From the NCBI GenBank assembly GCA_002686945.1, contig NYYZ01000032.1, positions 1-64,000 of the forward strand: 64,000 bases of DNA, written 5' to 3'. Positions 32,894 through 39,590 of this stretch are shown piece by piece. The notes under the pieces are model-generated. The model made no database searches. It was not told the origin of the DNA and was given only the letters and a program-made list of their open reading frames with translations. Origin of the DNA: Planctomycetota bacterium. Its GTDB lineage: Bacteria > Planctomycetota > UBA1135 > GCA-002686595. The translations under genes and the position numbers were made by a program. Position 1 is the first letter of the stretch. The number at the start of each line of letters is the position of its first letter.

Positions 32894-32908
32894 GTTCGGT
32901 ATCTGTTA
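32894..32908 (+). promoter_or_regulatory. Candidate SOS operator GTTC-N7-GTTA at dinB
   Basis: GTTCGGTATCTGTTA, followed by GGGTA, is positioned just before the dinB start and matches the dnaE2 upstream site (44741-44755) in GTTCG and TGTTAGGGT. The spacing matches the alphaproteobacterial LexA direct repeat GTTC-N7-GTTC. Confidence 0.45.
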
Positions 32909-32913
32909 GGGTA

Positions 32914-34299
32914 ATGCCTGTGCCCACACCTGCCCCAGGCCCCCACCGCGACCTGCGCCTCGCAACCCATACCCGTCGCATCCTGCATCTGGATGTGGAT
33001 GCCTTCTTGGCTTCGGTGGAACAAGCCCGGCAACCAAAGTTGCGCGGCAAGCCGGTGATCGTGGGCGGAGCTCCCACCTCCCGCAATCTGGTCATGTCCT
33101 GCTCCTACGAAGCGCGCGCTGAGGGAGTGCACGCAGGCATGCGCTCAAAGGAAGCTGCACGCCTCTGCCCCCGGGCAATTTTTCTGCCCGGAGACTCCCA
33201 GGCCGCCAACGCCAAGCGCAGCCACATCGCACGCATTCTGCTGCAGATCTCGCCCCGGGTGCAGATCGCTTCCATCGACGATTTCTTCATCGACCTGACC
33301 GGCAGCGGGCGCCTTCTGGGTCCCGCCTTTGAAGTAGCGGTCGAGCTCAAGCAATCCATCCTCACCCAAACCGCCATGCCGGTCACCATTGGCATCGGCA
33401 CAAGCAAACTCATGGCACGTATGGCGGGCAAGTTGGGCAAGCCGGGAGGCGTAGCCGAAGTCCTACCCCACCACGAGTGCGCTTTCCTCGCCCACCTGCC
33501 GATCAAACACCTGCCCGGAGTCGGCCATGTAATCCGCCGCCGCCTGGAGTCTTTTCACATCCAGACGATTGGTCAGTTGGCCCTGGTTTCCCGCGAGGTG
33601 CTCTTCACCACCTTTGGCGTCCTGGGTCTGACACTCCACGACCGGGCCCGGGGCCTCGATCCCGATCCGGTGGAATCTGAATGCAGCATCGATGCGGACG
33701 GCAATCTTCACAGCCGAGCCCCGCGCTCAATTCGTCGGGACAGTACCTTTGAACCGGAAGAAGGACGCCGGGAACAGATCGAAGCCATGCTGGCCTGGCT
33801 GATAGATCGAGCTGCAGGACGATTGCGCAGCCATGGTCTCTGCGCAGGTTCCCTGGAGGTCCGACTGGTCTATGTGGACACGCGTACTCCCGCCCAACAG
33901 CGTCAAAACCCAGAATCCAAGGGGTTATCCGCCCGCAAACGCCTGCGACCCACGACCCAGGACACCGCCACCCTCTTGGACCAGGCCCGCATCCTGCTAC
34001 ACAGCCTTCCCCAGCGCCGGGCGCTGGTCAAACGCATCGGAATCAGCCTGTTGCTCTTGAAAAAGAGTGCGGGCCATCAGGGAGAGCTCTTCAGCAATTC
34101 TGAAGAACACCCTGAATCCGAGACAAACTCCCGCGCAAGCCGCGGAGACCGCCAGGCTGTGCTGGACCGCACCCTCGACGAGCTACGCGAACGCCACGGG
34201 TTCGGGCGCGTACTACGCGGCGACAGCCTGCCGCTCTTGACCAGCCACCCTCTGAACCAAAATGGTTTCGTGTTGCGCACACCATCTCTCAATCAATGA
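32914..34299 (+). CDS. dinB: DNA polymerase IV-like translesion polymerase (DinB family)
   Basis: 461 residues from ATG 32914; a GTG at 32920 is possible if the TAGGGT at 32907-32912 is the -10 of a leaderless transcript. Y-family domains: palm/fingers (about 22-180), thumb with helix-hairpin-helix LPGVGHVIRRRLESF, and little finger. The catalytic segment is HLDVDAFLASVEQ with Asp27 and Asp29; the second is ASIDDFFIDLTG, where the usual Asp-Glu is Asp122-Asp123. The steric-gate Phe (Phe13 in E. coli Pol IV) aligns with Leu32. Both are departures from canonical DinB. The C-terminal tail is long and rich in Ser/Glu. No beta-clamp peptide can be assigned with confidence. An inverted repeat and A-run downstream terminate the opposite gene. 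Confidence 0.88.
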   Translation: MPVPTPAPGPHRDLRLATHTRRILHLDVDAFLASVEQARQPKLRGKPVIVGGAPTSRNLVMSCSYEARAEGVHAGMRSKEAARLCPRAIFLPGDSQAANAKRSHIARILLQISPRVQIASIDDFFIDLTGSGRLLGPAFEVAVELKQSILTQTAMPVTIGIGTSKLMARMAGKLGKPGGVAEVLPHHECAFLAHLPIKHLPGVGHVIRRRLESFHIQTIGQLALVSREVLFTTFGVLGLTLHDRARGLDPDPVESECSIDADGNLHSRAPRSIRRDSTFEPEEGRREQIEAMLAWLIDRAAGRLRSHGLCAGSLEVRLVYVDTRTPAQQRQNPESKGLSARKRLRPTTQDTATLLDQARILLHSLPQRRALVKRIGISLLLLKKSAGHQGELFSNSEEHPESETNSRASRGDRQAVLDRTLDELRERHGFGRVLRGDSLPLLTSHPLNQNGFVLRTPSLNQ

Positions 34300-34315
34300 C
34301 GAAAACGGGCACACT

Positions 34316-34352
34316 AAAAAACCAGGGCCCCTCAAGAACTTGAAGGGCCCCT
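34316..34352 (-). terminator. Intrinsic terminator of the selenoprotein gene
   Basis: On the minus strand a hairpin of 13-14-nt arms (AGGGGCCCTTCAAG / CTTGAGGGGCCCT, loop TT, nearly perfect) is followed by GG and six T's. The T-run lies on the minus strand only, so it terminates the metal-binding selenoprotein gene rather than dinB. Confidence 0.75.
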
Positions 34353-34380
34353 GTGTACTCGCAAAGAGACGAGAAGCTCG

Positions 34381-34698
34381 TTAGTTCACGACGCCGTATT
34401 TCTCGCTGGACTCAAGAGCCTTGGCAATGGCATCCATGGTCACGGGAGGGTCGCAATCCACGGTGACGATCTTGGCACCGTAATCGATGCTGATCGAATC
34501 CTCGTTCACGTTCAATCCTGTGGCAAGTGCAGACCGCACTGCCGGGGGACAATTGGCGCCTCAGGTCATGCCTGAGATTTCGAAGGAGACCCCCTTGGCT
34601 TTGGGGTTCTCGACGGGAGGGGTGGAATCATCGGAAGTGCCGCACGCAACAAATCCGAAAGAGCCGGCGAGCATGGCCAGCAGAAGTACATTTTTCAT
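34381..34698 (-). CDS. Candidate selenocysteine-containing HMA-domain lipoprotein (in-frame UGA)
   Basis: 105 residues from ATG 34698 to TAA 34383-34381, with an in-frame UGA at codon 46 (34563-34561). A signal peptide ends in a lipobox (GFVAC, Cys19), so this is a lipoprotein with a 25-residue linker and one heavy-metal-associated domain. Before the UGA it reads GVSFEISGMT, after it GANCPPAVRSALATGLN, then DSISIDYGAKIVTVDCD and PPVTMDAIAKALESS. In HMA domains GMT is followed by Cys, so the UGA sits exactly at that Cys, giving GMTUGANC (U-x3-C, one residue longer than normal CxxC). Both sides have normal protein composition and the second half matches HMA strands and helices. A SECIS-like hairpin follows. 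It probably binds soft metals such as mercury or copper at the cell envelope. Alternatives: pseudogene, sequencing error or UGA stop with a spurious continuation. Confidence 0.75.
34522..34543 (-). promoter_or_regulatory. Candidate bacterial SECIS element
   Basis: In the mRNA, 17 nt after the UGA, GGCAGUGC pairs with GCACUUGCC (eight base pairs, one bulged U) around the loop GGUCU, with the loop 25 nt from the UGA. The GGUCUGCAC run is identical to the E. coli fdhF SECIS as I recall it, including a bulged U in the stem and the GGUC that SelB contacts. The distance falls within the usual bacterial range of about 16-37 nt. Confidence 0.75.
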
Positions 34699-34831
34699 GG
34701 GTCTGGTGTGTTTTCGAGTTGGAACAGACTGACAAAGAGAGTCGAAAGGGGTGTCGGCCCGCCCATGGAGTAACCCATTCGACCCCGTCTGGACAGCATC
34801 GAGCTCGCACCAGATCTGTAAAAGGCCAGCA

Positions 34832-34862
34832 GCGGGCTGTGGGACCCTCTTCAACAGCCCGC
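34832..34862. repeat. Hairpin in the divergent region before the monooxygenase fusion
   Basis: GCGGGCTGT at 34832-34840 is the exact reverse complement of ACAGCCCGC at 34854-34862, with a 13-nt loop. There is no T-run. It lies between the divergent selenoprotein and monooxygenase genes and could be an operator or a structured leader. Confidence 0.4.
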
Positions 34863-34931
34863 CACGGGGAGAACACCCCTGAAAGCTCCTCCCCAGCCCG
34901 AGGATTGACCCAACCGCCTCGGGCCTGCCGA

Positions 34932-34937
34932 TATGCT
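34932..34937 (+). promoter_or_regulatory. Possible -10 element (TATGCT) of the monooxygenase/OYE gene
   Basis: CGATATGCT ends 6 nt before the ATG at 34944, with no ribosome binding site between. Confidence 0.35.
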
Positions 34938-34943
34938 CCTGCC

Positions 34944-37190
34944 ATGAGAATCGAGTGCATCGGCGGTGGCCCCGGAGGCCTCTACGCCGCGATCCTGGCC
35001 AAGAAAAAGTTCCCCCAGGCCAACATCCGGATCAGTGAGCGTAATCGGGCCGACGACACCTTTGGCTGGGGCGTGGTTTTTTCAGACGAGACCCTCGGGG
35101 CCTTCGAAGAAGCGGACCCAGAATCCTATGCCGCAATCACCGACGCCTTCGCCACTTGGACCGACATCGACACCTGGCACAAGAACACCTGGGTGCGTTC
35201 AACAGGTCATGGCTTCTGCGGCTTGAGCCGCAAGCGCCTCCTGCAGATTCTGCACGCCCGCTGCGAAGAGCTGGGGGTCGAACTCTGCTTCGAAACCGAA
35301 GTAGATCCAACGCAATTGCCCGAGGCCGACCTGATCATCGCTGCCGACGGCATCAACAGCACGATCCGAGAATTGCACGCCGATGTTCTTCAGCCGAGCC
35401 TGGACTGGCGGAATTGCAAGTTCACCTGGCTCGGAACCACCCGGCCATTGGATGCTTTCACCTTCATCTTTCTGCCTACGCAACATGGAGTCTTCAGCGT
35501 CCACGCCTATCCCTTCGAGAAAGGCGAAAAGAACCTCTCGACCTGGATCGTGGAGTGCCACGAAGACACATGGCGCAAGGCCGGCCTGGAAGACTGCACT
35601 GAAGAGGAAACCGCCACGCGCATGCAGGAACTCTTTACCGACTTCCTCGACGGCCACAAGCTCTTGACGAATGGCTCCATGTGGCGCACGTTCCCCACCG
35701 TGCGCTGCGAGCGTTGGCACACCGGCAACATCGTTCTGATCGGCGACGCTGCGCACACGGCACACTTCTCCATCGGCTCAGGCACGAAGCTCGCCATGGA
35801 AGACGCGATCTCCTTGGTCAAGGCCCTGGAAGCCAACGATGCCACCGATATCCCGGCAGCCCTCGCCGCCTATGAAGACGAACACCGGGTAGACACCCTG
35901 AAGCTGCAAAAGGCCGCCCAGACCAGCCTTGAGTGGTTCGAAAATGTGGACCGCCATGTCCAACTGGAACCCCTGCCATTCCTCTTCAGCTTGATGTCGC
36001 GCTCGAAGCGCATCACCTGGGAGAACCTGGCTCTGCGTGATCCAGACTTGATCGAACGGGTGCGCACGGACTTTTGGACCAGCCGCGATCTGCCCTTGGA
36101 AGAAGGCGAGCGAGCCCCGGAGCCCATGTTCGCGCCCTTTGACCTGGGACCGCTGAGCCTCAACAACCGGGTGATGGTCTCCCCCATGTGCCAGTACTCC
36201 GCCGTGAACGGTACGCCCACCGACTGGCATCTGGTGCACTTGGGCGCCCGCAGTGTTGGCGGCGCAGCCCTGGTGATGTGCGAGGCTACTGCGGTCGCTC
36301 GCGACGGACGCATCACCCATGGCTGCACGGGAATCTGGAACGATGAACAAACCAAGGCCTGGAAACGCATCGTGGACTTTGCCCACGAGCACTCATCGAC
36401 GGCCATTGGTCTGCAAATAGGGCACGCTGGGCGCAAGGCTTCCTGCAGCCTTCCCTGGGAAGGGGATCGGCCCCTCACCAGCGACCAAGCCTGGCCCACG
36501 ATCGGGCCCACCGAGATCCCCTTCCGCTCGGAAGGGCCTGCCCCCAAGGCCATGCAGCGCGAGGATATGGACCTGTTGCGCGATCAGTACATCGCTGCCG
36601 CAGGCCGCGCCCTCAGCGCTGGCTTCGATCTGCTCGAATTGCACATGGCCCACGGCTACTTGCTCTCGAGCTTTCTTTCCAAGGCGGTCAACCAACGGGA
36701 TGACGAGTACGGAGGCAATCAAGCAAACCGCATGCGGCTTCCCCTGGAGATCTTTGAAGCGGTGCGTGCGGTCTGGCCCACCTCCAAGCCCCTGCTCGTG
36801 CGTGTTTCCGCCACGGACTGGATAGGGGAAAACGGTCAGACCATCGAAGAGACCATTCAATTTGCTCACGCCCTCAAGCAAAGGGGTTGCGATGCCCTCG
36901 ATCTCTCCAGCGCAGGCAATGTGCTCGAATCCAGGCCCAACTACGGCCGCATGTACCAGACTCCCTTTGCCGAGCGCGTGCGCAACGAAACCGGCCTTGC
37001 CACCATCGCGGTGGGTGCGGTCCTGGGGCACGACCACGCCAACACGATTCTGGCTGCGGAACGAGCCGACCTGGTCGCATTCGCCCGTCCGCATCTTGCC
37101 GATCCCCATCTCACGATGCAGGCGGCGATTCACTACGGGCATGAGGACCTGCCCTGGCCGAATCAGTACCTTGCGATCAAGCCGAGCTAG
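34944..37190 (+). CDS. Fused FAD monooxygenase / Old Yellow Enzyme (salicylyl-CoA 5-hydroxylase type)
   Basis: 748 residues from ATG 34944; a long upstream extension of the frame overlaps the intergenic region and is not protein-like. The N-terminal part (1-about 380) is a FAD-dependent aromatic hydroxylase: GGGPGGLYAA dinucleotide motif near residue 6, and GDAAHTAHFSIGSGTKLAMEDA (the second FAD motif, DG/GD). The C-terminal part (about 395-748) is an NADH:flavin oxidoreductase/OYE barrel: MFAPFDLGPLSLNNRVMVSPMCQYSA, with GLQIGHAGRKA and SFLSKAVNQRDDEYGG. This fusion is characteristic of bifunctional salicylyl-CoA 5-hydroxylases, which hydroxylate the CoA ester of an aromatic acid. No CoA ligase or ring-cleavage gene is next to it, so the substrate is only inferred. 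Confidence 0.88.
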   Translation: MRIECIGGGPGGLYAAILAKKKFPQANIRISERNRADDTFGWGVVFSDETLGAFEEADPESYAAITDAFATWTDIDTWHKNTWVRSTGHGFCGLSRKRLLQILHARCEELGVELCFETEVDPTQLPEADLIIAADGINSTIRELHADVLQPSLDWRNCKFTWLGTTRPLDAFTFIFLPTQHGVFSVHAYPFEKGEKNLSTWIVECHEDTWRKAGLEDCTEEETATRMQELFTDFLDGHKLLTNGSMWRTFPTVRCERWHTGNIVLIGDAAHTAHFSIGSGTKLAMEDAISLVKALEANDATDIPAALAAYEDEHRVDTLKLQKAAQTSLEWFENVDRHVQLEPLPFLFSLMSRSKRITWENLALRDPDLIERVRTDFWTSRDLPLEEGERAPEPMFAPFDLGPLSLNNRVMVSPMCQYSAVNGTPTDWHLVHLGARSVGGAALVMCEATAVARDGRITHGCTGIWNDEQTKAWKRIVDFAHEHSSTAIGLQIGHAGRKASCSLPWEGDRPLTSDQAWPTIGPTEIPFRSEGPAPKAMQREDMDLLRDQYIAAAGRALSAGFDLLELHMAHGYLLSSFLSKAVNQRDDEYGGNQANRMRLPLEIFEAVRAVWPTSKPLLVRVSATDWIGENGQTIEETIQFAHALKQRGCDALDLSSAGNVLESRPNYGRMYQTPFAERVRNETGLATIAVGAVLGHDHANTILAAERADLVAFARPHLADPHLTMQAAIHYGHEDLPWPNQYLAIKPS

Positions 37191-38902
37191 CCTGCACCAT
37201 CGACCTTTTCGCCAGGAGGCGGCCCCGGACGTTCACCCCGGCCCGGGTCCTGGGGAATCGCTTCCATGGGCAGGTCGCGAGGCGTGAGTTCACGCCCCGC
37301 AAAAGCGGGATGGTCCAGGGGGTAGCGGGTCGCACGGAAAATGGCGTTGCCGTTTCTGGGGCCACCACGGCCACCGCGCTGACGAGGGCCGCCATCACCG
37401 GGGGGAGGTTCTTGGCCACGTGGTCCGCGAGGGGGTCCACCAGGGCGTTGGCCACGGCGGGGAGGTCCGGACCGCGGTCCGCGCCGACCGCCGCGGCCGC
37501 GACCATCCCCTGCACCTTCACCGGGCTTGCGCCCCAGGGGGCTGATGAATTCCCAGACCAGAGCGCCTTTCGAATCGGTCTCGATCAAACGGCCACCCTC
37601 TCCGTCGCAAACCAAAAGGCCTCCGCTGGGAAGCACTTGGGCGCCTGAGATATGACCCGAGTAAAGGTCCTCCTTGTTGGACATGGCCCAAGAAGTTTGC
37701 TGAATGGCCGGGACAAAGTGCTGGTCGATGAGACCCTGGAATACGCCCTCTTCATCAAGCGGCAGAATGAGGACTTCCACGCTGGAGTACTTGGCCTCTG
37801 GACGGCCTTCACCATTGTTGAAGATCGACAGAGCTGTTTGCCCTCCGACCTCGGTCCAACGCACATCGTGTTGACCGAACAGGGTGCGGTCGCTGGCTCG
37901 ACCCTGATGGAAGTGAACTGGATTACCCACTCGCCAGACAAGGTCGCCACCGACGCCTTGACGGCCGCCAACGGAACCGGCCGCTTCTTCGGTGCTGGTG
38001 GAATGGTCGATGACCCAGACTTCGCTGAAGGAACGGATCGAGATCGCGATCAAGTCGAGCTCCGGCTCGTAGGAGATCGCGTTGGTATGCATCCAGTCGG
38101 CGCGCCGCCGAGCGCGGCCCCCGTCGGGGTCATCGTCCCCATCCCCTCCGGCATAACCCATGGCCCTGAGATGCTTCTCCAGCTCAAGCCGCTCCTTCTT
38201 CTCATCTTCGGTTTCTGGCTTAGTTGCAGCAGGGGTGCCGATATTGATGTTGATGCGACGGGGATGAGATGCGACCTCTCCGTGATTGGCGCGCTCTGCG
38301 TCAAAATCCTGGATCAAATGGTCGAAGGCGTGCCACTGCCAGACAATCTCGGCACCTTCGGGTCGCGTGGGTTTGAGTTCCAGGATGCTGTCGACCCATA
38401 GCCCCTCCTCTCCAACGGCCTCAGGATCGCGCCCCGCCAAAGCCACGTCCCGACGGGATCGAGCGCTCCAGATGATCGCCAGAATGTTGCCATTGGGAAG
38501 AGGCTCGATGTCATGGTGCAGACGCTGCTTGTCGGTGCACAACTCGTACTCCCAAAGCAAGTTGCCATCCCAATCGAGTTCAACAATGCGGCCCCCTTCT
38601 CCTCCCCCATGAAGAGCCGAGTCCGATTCAAATTTCTCGCAACGCAGAAGGTGGCCGTTGTCCAGCAAGTAGACAGAATTGCCCGGGGAATCGCTTCGCT
38701 CCCAGGAATGCACTGCGCGCCCCTCACTATTGATCAACCAAGTGGTTCCCGAATGCAGAGGGGCGAACAGGGTCAGGCCTCCACTGGCCTCATCGGTGTG
38801 GGTCACGACGCCGTGACGCGGGATGGACGGGGCTTGCGGGGCAGAAGGTGGCGCGGGCTCTTGACAAACCAGGATGGGGAACAGGACCAGGGGGAGCATC
38901 AT
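37187..38902 (-). CDS. Aryl-sulfate sulfotransferase-like (ASST) propeller protein
   Basis: 571 residues. A short signal (MMLPLVLFPILVC) precedes a beta-propeller with the ASST pattern: WLINSEGRAVHSWERSDSPGNSVYLLDNGHLL, EYELCTDKQRLHHDIEPLPNGNILAIIW, and GHISGAQVLPSGGLLVCDGEGGRLIE. In ASST the histidine HHD/HHE is the active-site residue; here LHHDIEPLPNGN conserves it. The family transfers sulfate between phenols or uses it for arylsulfate metabolism, which fits the sulfatases nearby. Residues about 470-530 are an unusual Arg/Gly/Pro-rich segment (GRGRGGRRGPRSGPPRRGQR). It overlaps the fused oxidoreductase by 4 nt at CTAG. Confidence 0.72.
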   Translation of the reverse strand: MMLPLVLFPILVCQEPAPPSAPQAPSIPRHGVVTHTDEASGGLTLFAPLHSGTTWLINSEGRAVHSWERSDSPGNSVYLLDNGHLLRCEKFESDSALHGGGEGGRIVELDWDGNLLWEYELCTDKQRLHHDIEPLPNGNILAIIWSARSRRDVALAGRDPEAVGEEGLWVDSILELKPTRPEGAEIVWQWHAFDHLIQDFDAERANHGEVASHPRRININIGTPAATKPETEDEKKERLELEKHLRAMGYAGGDGDDDPDGGRARRRADWMHTNAISYEPELDLIAISIRSFSEVWVIDHSTSTEEAAGSVGGRQGVGGDLVWRVGNPVHFHQGRASDRTLFGQHDVRWTEVGGQTALSIFNNGEGRPEAKYSSVEVLILPLDEEGVFQGLIDQHFVPAIQQTSWAMSNKEDLYSGHISGAQVLPSGGLLVCDGEGGRLIETDSKGALVWEFISPLGRKPGEGAGDGRGRGGRRGPRSGPPRRGQRPGGPPRGPRGQEPPPGDGGPRQRGGRGGPRNGNAIFRATRYPLDHPAFAGRELTPRDLPMEAIPQDPGRGERPGPPPGEKVDGAG

Positions 38903-38947
38903 GGTGTCCAGCCTACACTAGGCTCCTTACGAGAGTCCGAAGGCACA

Positions 38948-39340
38948 TCACTTCTTCAGGCTGGAAACAAGGCCCAGGACCGCCCCCTGTGGGTCACGGA
39001 TGGCGCAGAAGAGATCCCCTCCCATGGGCCGCGGCCCGTCCAAGACCTCTCCTCCGAGCTCACAGCAGCGGGCCGCGCTGGACTCGACATCCGTCACTCG
39101 CACATAAATCAGCCACTGGGCGGGCAGCTTCTGGTTCGGGCCCCGGGCGTGGCAGAGACCTGCCACCGGATTCTCTTCGCCAGGACGCGCCAGACAGTAG
39201 TCGCTGTACTCTCCCATGGGATGCTCGGTGACCTCCCAGCCAACAACGGCCTCATAGAAAGGGCGTAGTTCAGAGGCCTCGGGCACGGTCAGGTCGCACC
39301 ATTCAATGGCACCGGGAGCGGGGATTTGGCTTGAAGTCAT
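38948..39340 (-). CDS. VOC (glyoxalase/bleomycin-resistance) family protein
   Basis: 130 residues from ATG 39340; a start at 39364 is possible. The two beta-alpha-beta-beta-beta modules are visible: WCDLTVPEASELRPFYEAVVGWEV and VRVTDVESSAARCCELGGEVLDGPRPMGGDLFCAIRDPQGAVLGL. The first metal-ligand position of classic glyoxalases is not clear, so metal use is uncertain; the DPQGAVLGL end is the usual 'DP.Ga.fgl'. The family covers glyoxalases, dioxygenases and antibiotic-binding proteins. A TATCTT lies 6 nt before the ATG (39352-39347, minus strand). Confidence 0.82.
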   Translation of the reverse strand: MTSSQIPAPGAIEWCDLTVPEASELRPFYEAVVGWEVTEHPMGEYSDYCLARPGEENPVAGLCHARGPNQKLPAQWLIYVRVTDVESSAARCCELGGEVLDGPRPMGGDLFCAIRDPQGAVLGLVSSLKK

Positions 39341-39590
39341 GGGTCCAAGATACTGCCCCCGCAAGCGTGCACAGGGCTGGTAATCCGGCAGAGGATGAAC
39401 CAGCCGGAGCCACCCTCCCAGATGGCCCTCTGACGGGGAGCATTACCGGAATTCAATACCCAGGGGTGCAGCACACAGCTAGATTCGCCCGTTGGAGAAC
39501 TGCTCTCCATCTTTCGACTGCCCGACCTCGATGGCCGTTTCTGCCCTTCCTTGCCACATGGCCTGACCCTCTTCTTGACTCAACCCTCCC

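Noticed and set aside
34487..34732. Plus-strand frame over the selenoprotein candidate
   Set aside because: Its translation shows no family pattern, whereas the minus frame has signal peptide, HMA domain, hairpin and terminator.
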